Positions 28,242 through 37,699 of a DNA stretch of 64,000 bases are shown here, piece after piece. The notes below the pieces were generated by a model that did no database searches, was not told where the DNA came from, and saw only the letters and a list, made by a program, of their open reading frames with translations. The translations under genes and the position numbers were made by a program. How positions within the stretch are numbered: the stretch's first letter is position 1; each line of letters begins with the position of its first letter. This DNA is from an uncultured Alistipes sp. (GTDB taxonomy: Bacteria; Bacteroidota; Bacteroidia; Bacteroidales; Rikenellaceae), in contig CALUNL010000004.1 of the NCBI GenBank assembly GCA_944322005.1, forward strand, positions 124,001-188,000. The letters are read 5' to 3'.

Positions 28242-30578
28242 ATGAAAAGAATTATCAGAACCGTGATGTTCATTGCTGCAGCGGCGATGACATTACCATC
28301 CTGTACAAAGGATTTCAATGAAGTTACAGTAGACGACAAACCGGCCGGAAACGTATCGCTCGCCCTCTCCGCATCGCTCAACGACGTGCGCGTGAGCCGC
28401 GAAGACTCCGGCAAGCTCAACTGGGAAGCCAGTGACGCCATCGGTGTATTCATCGGGGCCGACAAGAACCTGCGCGCCAGAACCGACGAGACCCTGTGCG
28501 CCGACGGACGTTTCTTCACGACAGACGGAACAGAGACCTCCGGAACGCTCTACGCATACTATCCGTACAACGAATACGCATCCGAGTCGACCGGTGCGGC
28601 CGACGTGTGGGTATCGATGGCACAGGGACAGCTGCAGTCTGCAGGCAGCGTATGCGAGGTAGGCCGCTATCTGACGATGGTTGCCGCTCCGGCAACCGTG
28701 ACAGGCGCCGAAGGCGAGAAGGTGCAGCTCTCATTCTCGGCTCTCGGCTCGGCCATCCGCTTCAGCATCTACGACACCTCGGGCAGATTCGCATCCGAGA
28801 AGGTCAAGAGCGTGACGGTTACATCCGACAATGCCCTTGTGGGAGGATACAAGTACGACATGACCACCTCGTCTTTCGACATGGCAAGCTCCATCAACCG
28901 CAAGTCCGGCATCGTCAACGTTGCCGAGCCGTTCGCCGTGTCCGAGAACAAGGATGTCTACATGGCCGTAATGCCAGGCTCACACACCTGCAAGGTGGTT
29001 GTGACCACCGACGGCGGAGCGCACGTATTCAACTTCAGCAGCGCATTCGTATGCGAGGCCTCGAAGATGGGTACCGTCAAGCTCAACCTCGGCAACGAGG
29101 CCGTCGAGCACTACATACTCTATCAGCCGTTCGACCTGATGATATGGGGCGGCGACTACATGCACAACGGCGAGATGGGCATCAGTCCTGTAGGTGAGAA
29201 TGAACCGGCAACGGCCGACTTCACGGGCGAGGAGCCTTTCGCCTACCCGAACAGCGACAAGGGAACTGACGGTACGGCATCATACACCTCGATGAACGAG
29301 ATGTTCCTGCTCAGCCGCGGCGTTGAGGATTACGTGTTCAACCGCGCATACGAGCGTCCGGGACATATCAAGCTCGGCACCGCATCGGGCGCCTGGGACA
29401 TGACGCTTCCGGTAATGGCGGGTCTCTCCCCGTCGGGCGAAGCCGTAAAAATCACCTTTACGGCCAACCACTGGTCGAGCGCGAAGGATGACGTTGCCCT
29501 GGTTGTAGTCGGCGACGGACTCATAGACGGACGTTACGAGGAGGTAATCTGCGACGTACCGAGCTTCACCGGCGGCGTGGCCGCAGCCCCTAACTACATA
29601 GTAACGCTCAGCTACAACATCTACGGAGCGACCAACAACACGCAGCTCCGTCTCGAGGGGCGCGGCGTATCGCGCACCAACCTCGACGACCTCTTCGTCG
29701 AGAGAATCGAAGGCGCTACCCCGCTCCTGGCCGTAATGAACATAAACGAAGAGTCAACACCTACCTCCATAAAGGTGTCGTGGGAGCCGATAAGCGGAGC
29801 CGTTTCCTACAACTACGACGTGGTCGACGCTAACGGCGACGATGTGACCAGCGGCAGCACCGATGTTCCGGAGGTCACCATATCCCCGCTCATGGAGTCG
29901 TCGAGCTACAAGATAAGCATCCAGGCAGTGGCCGATACCGGCGACACCGCGCACACCTCTTCGGCATGGAGCGAATACTTCGCAATATCCACCACATCGT
30001 CAATTCAGGACAGCCACGAATCGGGATATGTCTTCTTCGAGGATGACCTTAACTGGCTTGACGCAAGCTTCGCCCCAGGACTGGACAAGTGGACCGACGG
30101 TTTCGTTGACCTCGGATGGCAGTATATCAACAGCGACAACACATACTGCTCGGCAGAGGCATTAGCGTTGTGGGAGGATAAGGGATATACGTTTACCGAC
30201 CGTTCCTACGTAAATCTCGGCAACTTCAAGATCGGGCGCGCGTACAACGCGTCCGGACACACCGGAACGATCACGCTGCCTGCAGCGCCTCTGTCGGAGG
30301 TAACGGCCGGAGCATCCGTCAACGTCGTCTTCCACCTCGACCTGGCACGGACTAACACCAACGACACCTACGTATTCCTCATCAAGGCCATAACCGGAGA
30401 GAAGGAGCAGATCAGGGAGATCGAGGCCCCTATAGCAACCATGCAGACATGGGAGCCGTACTCGGTAACCTTCGACAACGTGACCGCCGACACGACATTC
30501 ATCCTGTACACCGAGGAGCAGACGTCGGGCAAGGCCAACCGCTTCTACATCGACAACCTCCGCATCGTGAAGGAGTAG
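28242..30578 (+). CDS. Fimbrillin-like / FN3 surface lipoprotein
   Basis: 778 residues, lipobox TLPSC (Cys about 21). The N-terminal half (about 35-300) matches the fimbrillin-like (Mfa-like) plan: SLALSASLNDVRVSREDSGKLNW, DAIGVFIG, GTLYAYYPYNEY, LSFSALGSAIRFSIYD. A jelly-roll unit follows (about 300-490), then an FN3 domain (about 495-585, TSIKVSWEPISGAVSYNYDV) and a C-terminal unit (about 590-778, GYVFFEDDLNWLD...NRFYIDNLRIVKE) very similar to the last domain of the protein encoded two genes earlier. It is likely a cell-surface binding protein or a non-polymerising pilin-like tip. It ends the operon before a terminator. Confidence 0.8.
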   Translation: MKRIIRTVMFIAAAAMTLPSCTKDFNEVTVDDKPAGNVSLALSASLNDVRVSREDSGKLNWEASDAIGVFIGADKNLRARTDETLCADGRFFTTDGTETSGTLYAYYPYNEYASESTGAADVWVSMAQGQLQSAGSVCEVGRYLTMVAAPATVTGAEGEKVQLSFSALGSAIRFSIYDTSGRFASEKVKSVTVTSDNALVGGYKYDMTTSSFDMASSINRKSGIVNVAEPFAVSENKDVYMAVMPGSHTCKVVVTTDGGAHVFNFSSAFVCEASKMGTVKLNLGNEAVEHYILYQPFDLMIWGGDYMHNGEMGISPVGENEPATADFTGEEPFAYPNSDKGTDGTASYTSMNEMFLLSRGVEDYVFNRAYERPGHIKLGTASGAWDMTLPVMAGLSPSGEAVKITFTANHWSSAKDDVALVVVGDGLIDGRYEEVICDVPSFTGGVAAAPNYIVTLSYNIYGATNNTQLRLEGRGVSRTNLDDLFVERIEGATPLLAVMNINEESTPTSIKVSWEPISGAVSYNYDVVDANGDDVTSGSTDVPEVTISPLMESSSYKISIQAVADTGDTAHTSSAWSEYFAISTTSSIQDSHESGYVFFEDDLNWLDASFAPGLDKWTDGFVDLGWQYINSDNTYCSAEALALWEDKGYTFTDRSYVNLGNFKIGRAYNASGHTGTITLPAAPLSEVTAGASVNVVFHLDLARTNTNDTYVFLIKAITGEKEQIREIEAPIATMQTWEPYSVTFDNVTADTTFILYTEEQTSGKANRFYIDNLRIVKE

Positions 30579-30602
30579 GTCTCCGCACGCGATACATCCA
30601 AG

Positions 30603-30639
30603 ATTCCGGCCGCAGAGTTCTGCGGCCGGAATTGTTTTT
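30603..30639 (+). terminator. Terminator of the 16.7-30.6 kb operon
   Basis: Hairpin ATTCCGGCCGCAG / CTGCGGCCGGAAT with an AGTT loop followed by TGTTTTT, 24 bases after the stop. Confidence 0.9.
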
Positions 30640-30735
30640 GAAACGTCCTGTATGCAAAAAACCGGGCGGGAATCTCTCGATTGCCGCCCGTCCCGGAACT
30701 TGCGTCCCTAAAACTACTAACCCAAACTTAAATAA

Positions 30736-30810
30736 ATGAAGAAACCTCACTGCAATGTGCAGTTGTATCATTGCAGCTGCAATATCAATTCACAATCTTC
30801 ATACCAATAA
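30736..30810 (+). CDS. Doubtful 24-codon cysteine-containing ORF in the ndk downstream gap
   Basis: The 289-base gap 30579-30867 holds the operon terminator, a second hairpin (CGGGCGG / CCGCCCG, about 30663-30691) and a small open frame, MKKPHCNVQLYHC followed by SCNINSQSSYQ, with three Cys. It is preceded by an ACTAACCCAAACTTAAATAA leader like those before real genes in this phylum, so it may be the remains of a lost gene's start. There is no other support. Confidence 0.2.
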   Translation: MKKPHCNVQLYHCSCNINSQSSYQ

Positions 30811-30867
30811 CGGTGTTCGGGTCGAATTATTGCGCATCGCGCCCTTATGGAACCTTTTCAGGCCCAA

Positions 30868-31287
30868 TCAGAGCATTATCTCCTTTTCGGTGAAATGGAT
30901 GCTCCACTCATAGCGGGCATTCTCGTCGCTGTCCGAAGCGTGTATCGCATTCTGCGTCTTGTTGGTGCCGTAGAGCTTTCGCACCGTCCCCTCGGCCGCC
31001 TCGGCCGGATCGGTCGCACCGATTACCTTGCGCAGCGCAGCCACGGCATCCTCGTGTTCAAGCACGGCAGCCACGACAGGGCCGGATGTCATGAAATCGA
31101 GCAGCGGCTCGAAGAAAGGCTTGCCGCGATGCACGGCATAGAAGCGCTTGGCATCGTTACGCGACATGCATGTCATTTTCAGGGCAACGATTTTGAATCC
31201 GTTGCGAACCAGGTGCGCCAGAATCTCGGCGTGTTTTTCAGCCCGCACGGCATCGGGCTTGATCATGGTGAATGTAAGATTTCCCAT
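30868..31287 (-). CDS. ndk: Nucleoside-diphosphate kinase
   Basis: 139 residues, close to the usual 140-155. It transfers the gamma phosphate of ATP to nucleoside diphosphates through a phosphohistidine. Visible motifs are FTMIKPDAV at the start, GPVVAAVLE, ATDPAEAAEGTVR and the active-site NAIHASDS, in which the usual Gly after His is Ala. It is monocistronic, with a perfect promoter upstream. Confidence 0.96.
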   Translation of the reverse strand: MGNLTFTMIKPDAVRAEKHAEILAHLVRNGFKIVALKMTCMSRNDAKRFYAVHRGKPFFEPLLDFMTSGPVVAAVLEHEDAVAALRKVIGATDPAEAAEGTVRKLYGTNKTQNAIHASDSDENARYEWSIHFTEKEIML

Positions 31288-31319
31288 AGTTTTTATGATT
31301 GATTTCCGATATTTTCATC

Positions 31320-31351
31320 CAAATATAGTGAAAGGCGAGCGCAGAGACAAA
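31320..31351 (-). promoter_or_regulatory. Consensus promoter of ndk, conserved module copy 1
   Basis: Minus strand TTTG (31351-31348), 20 bases, TATATTTG (31327-31320). The spacer is nearly identical to that of the promoter at 37700-37731 (29 of 32 positions over the whole element), on the other strand and 6.4 kb away. Confidence 0.85.
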
Positions 31352-31372
31352 CAAAAACGAAAGTTTTCGATG

Positions 31373-31421
31373 TTTGTCTCTGCCGAGCCGCATCCTATAT
31401 TCGCGCTTTTCGCAAATATAG
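31373..31421. promoter_or_regulatory. Convergent promoter-like palindrome, conserved module copy 2
   Basis: On the plus strand TTTGTCTCTGC (31373-31383) is 19 bases (counted from TTTG) before TATATTCG (31396-31403). Facing it on the minus strand is TATATTTG (31420-31413), itself 20 bases from a TTG (31443-31441). The two -7 elements form an inverted repeat, CTATATTCGCG / CGCAAATATAG around CTTTT. The plus-strand direction leads into no gene on that strand; it may be antisense to ndk's upstream neighbour or be an ndk control site. Confidence 0.5.
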
Positions 31422-31475
31422 ACAATCTCCGCGGAACCTGCAACAACCATCCCGCACGGACACCCGTACAGGCGC

Positions 31476-31507
31476 AAAAAGGCGGCAGTCCTTACGGACC
31501 TGCCGCC
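31476..31507 (-). terminator. Terminator of the leftward BACON lipoprotein gene
   Basis: Stem GGCGGCAG / CTGCCGCC (31481-31507); on the minus strand it is followed by TTTTT. Confidence 0.85.
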
Positions 31508-31549
31508 AACGATTCGGGTACGCCGACCGACCGTTATCTTATGCCGCCG

Positions 31550-33586
31550 TCAGAATGCATACACGGCACGGACGTAATAAGAATTAACCTTGTCAGAAAC
31601 ATATCGAAGAGAAGGACAACCGTAATAATAGTAATAAGCATAGACGTATCCATTTTCAGTCGAGGACCAATATTTGTAATGTGAATTAGGATATATTACA
31701 CTTCCTCCGTTTGCAGACAGACCTTTATTAACGGCTGTAGTCTCTTGAAACAATGATTTCAATTCATTTACAGCCGGGAGATACCAGCCGGTAACGCCTC
31801 CCGTATTCTTGGCATCGGACCACTCGAATGCCGGATACAGTGTTTTCCAGTTAGGGATGGATTTTACAACAGCCATATTCTTCGTTCCGTCATTGTCATC
31901 CGTCGCCCCTATCGATACCTCCTCCTTCGACCAGGCCGTCTTGGTCTCATCCATCGACACAATCTTGCCGTGGATGCCGTCGAGCAGGAAAATTACGCCC
32001 TGGACACCACCCACATCATAGTAATCGCCGACCGCATATCGGCTTTGGTTTACCGTAATGTCCTTTTTCCGGCCGTCATTGATGGTTACCGAAATCGTGG
32101 CCGTACGGTCGATGGACGTATCGTTCGCCGCGACACGCACGGTCATGACATTCTGGTTCCAGGAAAGGGTGCACCATGACTCGTCACTGCTCTTGGCCGA
32201 GAACTGCGCAGCCGACGTGGTAAGGGTAACGGAGGCATTGCCCTGCTGTCTGTCGAAATTCACGGACTCGGCCGACAACCCGAAAGTATGCGGACGCTGC
32301 GTTATCTCCACCGATGAAGAGACTCCGTTATCTCCGACCTGCACAGTAATCAAAGCTTTTCTGTCCATTCCGGAAACATTCTCCTCTACCGTCGCAAATA
32401 TTTTATCGGAATTCTCCTTCTTCGACACTTTCATCCAGCTTTGGTCGCTCTTCACGCTCCACGCCGACGAACCTGTTACGACACTGCATACAGGATAATC
32501 GGTCAGTGCAGAAGATGACAGTTCCGTGGATTCGCAAGAAATAGAGATAGAAGGTTTAAGTTGCGTAACGGTAAGCTCGTCCAGAACTGTTCCATTCTCC
32601 AATGCAGCCGTCACTGTTGCCTTCCTGTCCGAAGAGCCGGTATTCTCCAAAAAAGAGTAGCATACGTAATCAAACGTAACATTTCCTATCACTTCTGAAT
32701 ACAAATATGCACTGCACCACGATTCGCTGCTCGAAAGCTTTATTTTGTCATATGCGATATTAGTTCTGACATATGCGTCCTGCATTTGTGCACTGGCGTC
32801 CACAATATTATAACCGGCTGTAGTAGAAAAGCCCCCAAATATAAAATAAGGCTCTTCCGGCAATATGGAGACCGGCAAATTTATGGTCTGCCCATTGCTA
32901 ACTTCGATTGTGATATTGCCCGTTACAATCTCCGATGATTTGTTTTCCGGTGCGGTGACGACGATTCCGTTAGGCAGGAAAGAGAAGTTCTCGACATAAT
33001 GACGGGTTACATCGCAGATATCGGATGTCACCGAGAATGGCACTATCTCGTTGTTAGAGAATATTACCGTTCTGCTGCCTCCTTCAGAAAGGAAGACAAG
33101 TTCCCTGTCTTCTTCATCAAGCGTAATGGTGCCGGACCCGACAAAAGGCGTCTGGTACTTTACCTCGGCACCGATGATTTCATTCATGACATTCAACGTG
33201 TAGCCCGTCACATAGATACGGTAAAACCGGCTGTTGCTGTACGCGACATATCCCTCTCCCGGCACCACGGCCAGAGTACTCGTCCAGCCGGAGCCGGGGA
33301 TGCGCGTTACGTTGCCCAGGCCGCGCATGGAGCCCAACGATACAAAATATCCGCCGGTGAAGTTGTCGGCCTTGTCTATGTACATGTTGGAGTCATCGAG
33401 ATAGGTCTTCCCGCTGTTGGCATTGCGCATAGACAAGGTTATGGTGCCTTCCGGGTCCGGGACGCTTATGTCCGGATTATCCGGATTGCCGGAATTGATG
33501 TCATCCTCGGTCTTCGCACAGGAAGCCATCGCCAGTACCGATGCGAACATCAGTACGCCGAGAATACGATGCAGATTTGTTTTCAT
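31550..33586 (-). CDS. Multi-BACON lipoprotein with C-terminal DUF1566/C-type-lectin-like domain
   Basis: 678 residues, lipobox LAMASC (Cys about 23). The N-terminal domain (about 45-165, GGYFVSLGSMRGLGNVTRIPG) resembles DUF5036-type domains; several BACON-like Ig domains follow (about 165-515; the last ends ITVNQSRYAVGD). The final 160 residues look like the DUF1566 / FGE-sulfatase branch of the C-type lectin fold (GWYLPAVNELKSLFQ, YWSSTE, and the ending YYVRAVYAF). The last stretch has an odd run of Tyr and almost only NNT/NNC codons, unlike the rest of the window (see findings). It is probably a surface ligand-binding protein. It has its own promoter and terminator. Confidence 0.8.
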   Translation of the reverse strand: MKTNLHRILGVLMFASVLAMASCAKTEDDINSGNPDNPDISVPDPEGTITLSMRNANSGKTYLDDSNMYIDKADNFTGGYFVSLGSMRGLGNVTRIPGSGWTSTLAVVPGEGYVAYSNSRFYRIYVTGYTLNVMNEIIGAEVKYQTPFVGSGTITLDEEDRELVFLSEGGSRTVIFSNNEIVPFSVTSDICDVTRHYVENFSFLPNGIVVTAPENKSSEIVTGNITIEVSNGQTINLPVSILPEEPYFIFGGFSTTAGYNIVDASAQMQDAYVRTNIAYDKIKLSSSESWCSAYLYSEVIGNVTFDYVCYSFLENTGSSDRKATVTAALENGTVLDELTVTQLKPSISISCESTELSSSALTDYPVCSVVTGSSAWSVKSDQSWMKVSKKENSDKIFATVEENVSGMDRKALITVQVGDNGVSSSVEITQRPHTFGLSAESVNFDRQQGNASVTLTTSAAQFSAKSSDESWCTLSWNQNVMTVRVAANDTSIDRTATISVTINDGRKKDITVNQSRYAVGDYYDVGGVQGVIFLLDGIHGKIVSMDETKTAWSKEEVSIGATDDNDGTKNMAVVKSIPNWKTLYPAFEWSDAKNTGGVTGWYLPAVNELKSLFQETTAVNKGLSANGGSVIYPNSHYKYWSSTENGYVYAYYYYYGCPSLRYVSDKVNSYYVRAVYAF

Positions 33587-33853
33587 GGTCGCATGTCATT
33601 TACCGCTCCCCAACTCCGCTGGAGCGCTTAAACAAAAAAGAAAGCGTGGAGTTGCGATTCCTCTGCCGGCAATAAACTTCAACGAAGTCCCGTTCAGGTA
33701 TAAGACACAACTCCACGGCACACACATGGTGACGCAGAAATAATCATGTCTATCTTCGCCATTATTGAAATTTACCAGATTTCGTTTCCGGAAGATAGAA
33801 TCTACGCTTGCGCGCAATATGGTATGTATGCAACACCCAACGGCATTGCACCA
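33587..33853 (-). other. Long 5' leader of the BACON lipoprotein gene
   Basis: Between the predicted start near 33847 and the ATG at 33586 lie about 260 untranslated bases. An 86-codon open frame on the minus strand overlaps it, but it lacks features of a real protein. I see no known riboswitch. Confidence 0.35.
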
Positions 33854-33884
33854 CAAATATACACAAAATTTACTGTTTTACAAA
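33854..33884 (-). promoter_or_regulatory. Consensus promoter for the leftward BACON lipoprotein
   Basis: Minus strand TTTG (33884-33881), 19 bases, TATATTTG (33861-33854). Confidence 0.75.
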
Positions 33885-33926
33885 TCGTTGTATAATTTTT
33901 GCCTATTGCCGAATAAAAAAAAAGAA

Positions 33927-33957
33927 TTTGTCAGTTTGACTTTATTCCGTATCTTAG
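33927..33957 (+). promoter_or_regulatory. Probable rubrerythrin promoter
   Basis: TTTG (33927-33930), 19 bases, TATCTTAG (33950-33957; one base off the TAnnTTTG consensus). The predicted start is about 30 bases before the ATG at 33996. Confidence 0.55.
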
Positions 33958-33995
33958 CATCGGGAAACAGAAACAACATCAAAAATATTACGAAT

Positions 33996-34532
33996 ATGAA
34001 AGAGCTTAAAGGAACCAAGACCGAACAGAACCTGATGACGGCATTTGCCGGCGAGAGCCAGGCCCGCAACAAGTACACCTATTTCGCATCGGTTGCGAAG
34101 AAGGAGGGATACGTACAGATCTCCAAACTCTTCGAGGCTACTGCTGCCAACGAGAAGGAGCACGCCGAGATCTGGTTCAAGCTGCTGGGCGGCATAGGCA
34201 ATACGGCAGAGAACCTGCTCCACGCCGCCGAGGGTGAGAACTACGAGTGGACCGACATGTACGCCACCTTCGCAAAAGAGGCAAAGGAGGAGGGCTTCGA
34301 CCACATCGCAGCACTCTTCGAGGGCGTTGCCAAGATCGAGAAGGAGCATGAGGAGCGTTACCGCAAGCTGCTCGCAAACGTGGAGGGTGGACTCGTCTTC
34401 TCGCGCGAGGGCGACACCATCTGGCAGTGCTCCAACTGCGGCCACATCGTCATCGGCAAGCAGGCTCCGGAGGTATGCCCTATCTGCGCTCATCCGCAGG
34501 CATACTTCGAGATCAAGGCCGAGAACTATTAA
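33996..34532 (+). CDS. rbr: Rubrerythrin
   Basis: 178 residues from the ATG at 33996; the longer frame from 33765 is rejected because it would pass through the promoter and adds an unstructured AT-rich tail. It reduces hydrogen peroxide in anaerobes, with electrons from rubredoxin or a ferredoxin-linked reductase. The four-helix ferritin-like domain carries the di-iron glutamates in [22 protein letters not shown] and [10 protein letters not shown]; the C-terminal rubredoxin-like domain has the two CxxC iron ligands in WQCSNCGHI and EVCPICAHP. It is monocistronic. Cytoplasmic. Confidence 0.97.
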   Translation: MKELKGTKTEQNLMTAFAGESQARNKYTYFASVAKKEGYVQISKLFEATAANEKEHAEIWFKLLGGIGNTAENLLHAAEGENYEWTDMYATFAKEAKEEGFDHIAALFEGVAKIEKEHEERYRKLLANVEGGLVFSREGDTIWQCSNCGHIVIGKQAPEVCPICAHPQAYFEIKAENY

Positions 34533-34552
34533 TAATATCGGACCCGGATTTC

Positions 34553-34586
34553 AACGGGCGGGGCTCATGCGGTTCCGCCCGTTTTT
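34553..34586 (+). terminator. Rubrerythrin terminator
   Basis: Stem AACGGGCGG / CCGCCCGTT followed by a T-run, 20 bases after the stop. Confidence 0.85.
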
Positions 34587-34687
34587 CATATCCGCAAGCG
34601 ACAGGCGAGCGGAACTGGGCCGCAGCCGTACCGGCCGAACGTCCGAAAACAAAAAAGCGGCATCGGAAAACACCGTGCCGCCGAGCG

Positions 34688-34759
34688 TACCCCCGAGCAG
34701 AATCGAACTGCTATTTAAAGTTTAGGAAACTTCCGTTCTATCCGTTGAACTACAGGGGC
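34688..34759 (-). tRNA. tRNA-Arg (anticodon CCT)
   Basis: The minus strand folds as a 72-base cloverleaf: acceptor GCCCCTG / CGGGGGT with G-T pairs at the end and at the sixth pair, D stem GTTC/GAAC, anticodon stem GAAGT/ACTTT with loop TTCCTAA, T arm AGCAG-TTCGATT-CTGCT, discriminator A. CCA is not encoded. It would read AGG codons. Confidence 0.88.
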
Positions 34760-34775
34760 GATAACGCAAGCGGTG

Positions 34776-34783
34776 CAAAGATA
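34776..34783 (-). promoter_or_regulatory. -7 element of the tRNA-Arg promoter
   Basis: Minus strand TATCTTTG, 16 bases before the 5' end of the mature tRNA. Confidence 0.6.
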
Positions 34784-34796
34784 GCAAAAAAATATA

Positions 34797-34804
34797 TATT
34801 TTTG
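34797..34804 (+). promoter_or_regulatory. Possible -7 element for the HAD phosphatase gene
   Basis: TATTTTTG on the plus strand, divergent from the tRNA-Arg promoter; a leader of about 78 bases would precede the ATG at 34889. Confidence 0.4.
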
Positions 34805-34888
34805 TCGCGTAATTCAAATTTATGACCGCTCCGCGGCTGCGGGCCTCACGGGAACGCACACGGATGCGGCCGGAATGCAGGAGAGACG

Positions 34889-35560
34889 ATGAAGGGACTG
34901 GTTATTTTCGATCTGGACGGGACGCTTCTGAACACGATAGGCGACCTGGCCGAGAGCTGCAACGCCATGCTTCGCATGCGCGGGCTTGGCGAATACGGGT
35001 ACGACGACTATTGCCATTTCGTGGGCAACGGCATAACAAGGCTTGTGGAACGGGCTCTTCCCGAACATCTGCGCACGCCGGAATACATTGCCGAGGCGCG
35101 GCGCGACTTCGTGGCATACTACATCGACCACATCGACCTGCACACGCGGCCATACGACGGTATCGAGGAGCTGGTCGGCAGGCTCGCATCCGAGGGATAC
35201 AGCCTTGCCGTGGCATCGAACAAGTTCCAGCAGGGCACCGAGAAGCTCGTAAGGGAGTTCTTCCCGGACATCCGCTTCTCAGCCGTATACGGCAACCGCG
35301 ACGGGGTGCCGTTGAAGCCGGACGCGGCACTGCTGCAACTGATTATGGGGCAGTGCGGCTCGGCTCCGCAACAGTGCTGCATGATCGGTGACTCCGGCAT
35401 AGACATACAGACGGCGCGCAATGCCGGCACCCACTCCATCGGTGTCACATGGGGATTCCGCTCCCGGGAGGAACTCGAGGAGAACGGCGCCGAATGCATC
35501 GTCGACACACCGTCGGAGATACCCGACATACTGCGCCGGTACGGGATCCTGCCGCGCTAA
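34889..35560 (+). CDS. HAD-family phosphatase, phosphoglycolate-phosphatase-like
   Basis: 223 residues with the complete HAD set: nucleophile motif FDLDGTLLNT (Asp 8 and acid Asp 10), motif II Ser in AVASNK (about 109), motif III Lys in PLKPD (about 143) and motif IV GDSGIDIQTARNAG (about 170). The helical cap lies at about 15-85, as in the Gph/PGP class. The natural substrate may be 2-phosphoglycolate or another small phosphate ester; sequence alone does not decide. An SD-like GGAGAGACG precedes the start. The next gene converges from the right with a nine-base gap. Confidence 0.85.
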   Translation: MKGLVIFDLDGTLLNTIGDLAESCNAMLRMRGLGEYGYDDYCHFVGNGITRLVERALPEHLRTPEYIAEARRDFVAYYIDHIDLHTRPYDGIEELVGRLASEGYSLAVASNKFQQGTEKLVREFFPDIRFSAVYGNRDGVPLKPDAALLQLIMGQCGSAPQQCCMIGDSGIDIQTARNAGTHSIGVTWGFRSREELEENGAECIVDTPSEIPDILRRYGILPR

Positions 35561-35569
35561 CGCGGCCCG

Positions 35570-36724
<1,155 letters not shown>

Positions 36725-36749
36725 TGTTTTTTTTTATGAAAAAATAGTA

Positions 36750-36757
36750 TACATTTG
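36750..36757 (+). promoter_or_regulatory. -7 element upstream of the DUF4290 gene
   Basis: TACATTTG on the plus strand after an A/T-run; a leader of about 160 bases would precede the ATG at 36927. Confidence 0.45.
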
Positions 36758-36926
36758 CATCAAAATTAACGCTTTGTTCCCGTAGATGCCAATCCGACGA
36801 ATGTCACTTAGGGAACTCGAACTCAAGCGAAAAAGTTCTTAAAACTGTTATCCGCAAAGACCGTTCCTACAATGCGCAGAGCCTAATTTGGCATCGCATA
36901 TGGGCCGGATATGCCAGACGGACTCT

Positions 36927-37616
36927 ATGAGAAAAAATTACAATTACACCCGGCGCAAACTCTACCTTCCGGAGTACGGCCGGCACATACAGGAGATGGT
37001 CGACTCGCTGCTGACCATCGAGGACCGCAATGAGCGCACACGCCAGGCAAAAGCGGTAATCGCCGTAATGGGCAACCTCAACCCGCTGCTGCGCGACACG
37101 GCGGACTTCACGCACAAGCTTTGGGACCATCTGTTCATCATGTCGGACTTCAAACTGGATGTTGACAGCCCGTATCCGTTGCCCACACGAAAGGATATAA
37201 TGGTATCGCCGCACAAGATGCCTTACACGCAGTCGAACATACCATACAAACACTACGGGAAATATGTCGGACGCATGTTGCGCAAGCTGGGAGAGGAGCA
37301 GAACCGGGAGGCCGTGTCGAGAGCCGTCGACAACATCGCCCGCTACATGAGGGCCAAAAGCTACGAATACAATCAGGAGCACCCGAACAACGAGGTCATC
37401 ATAAAAGACATAAAGCAGATGGCCGATTTTGCCATCGAAATCGACGAAGTTGCGCTGAATAATCTCCGAAGCGACTACAAACAGCACTTTTCGTCGCATC
37501 AGTCGCAAGGCAAGAACAACAACGGCAAGAAAGCACAGAAAAACGGCAAATCCCAAAGGCAGCAGATGCAAAAAGGCCGCACAAAGGGGACCCAGCGGCA
37601 CAATACGGCGAAATAA
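36927..37616 (+). CDS. DUF4290-family protein with basic C-terminal tail
   Basis: 229 residues from the ATG at 36927; an upstream TTG at 36888 is less likely because the family starts at MRKNYNYTRRKLYLPEYGRH. The core (about 1-185) contains the family's conserved features LPEYGRHIQEMV, VMGNLNPLLRD, HKLWDHLFIMSDF and SPYPLP. The last 45 residues are low-complexity and very basic (HQSQGKNNNGKKAQKNGKS and onward), suggesting binding to nucleic acid or ribosomes. The family is restricted to Bacteroidota; its role is unknown. Confidence 0.85.
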   Translation: MRKNYNYTRRKLYLPEYGRHIQEMVDSLLTIEDRNERTRQAKAVIAVMGNLNPLLRDTADFTHKLWDHLFIMSDFKLDVDSPYPLPTRKDIMVSPHKMPYTQSNIPYKHYGKYVGRMLRKLGEEQNREAVSRAVDNIARYMRAKSYEYNQEHPNNEVIIKDIKQMADFAIEIDEVALNNLRSDYKQHFSSHQSQGKNNNGKKAQKNGKSQRQQMQKGRTKGTQRHNTAK

Positions 37617-37699
37617 ATTACCGTTTACGGATATGTCGCTGTATTTTGACAATATAGGATGCGGAAAGGCAAAGCCGACAAATAAAACTTGCTTTTTCA

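Noticed and set aside
33765..33995. A 77-codon N-terminal extension of rubrerythrin
   Set aside because: It would cover the predicted promoter; rubrerythrin normally starts at [14 protein letters not shown].
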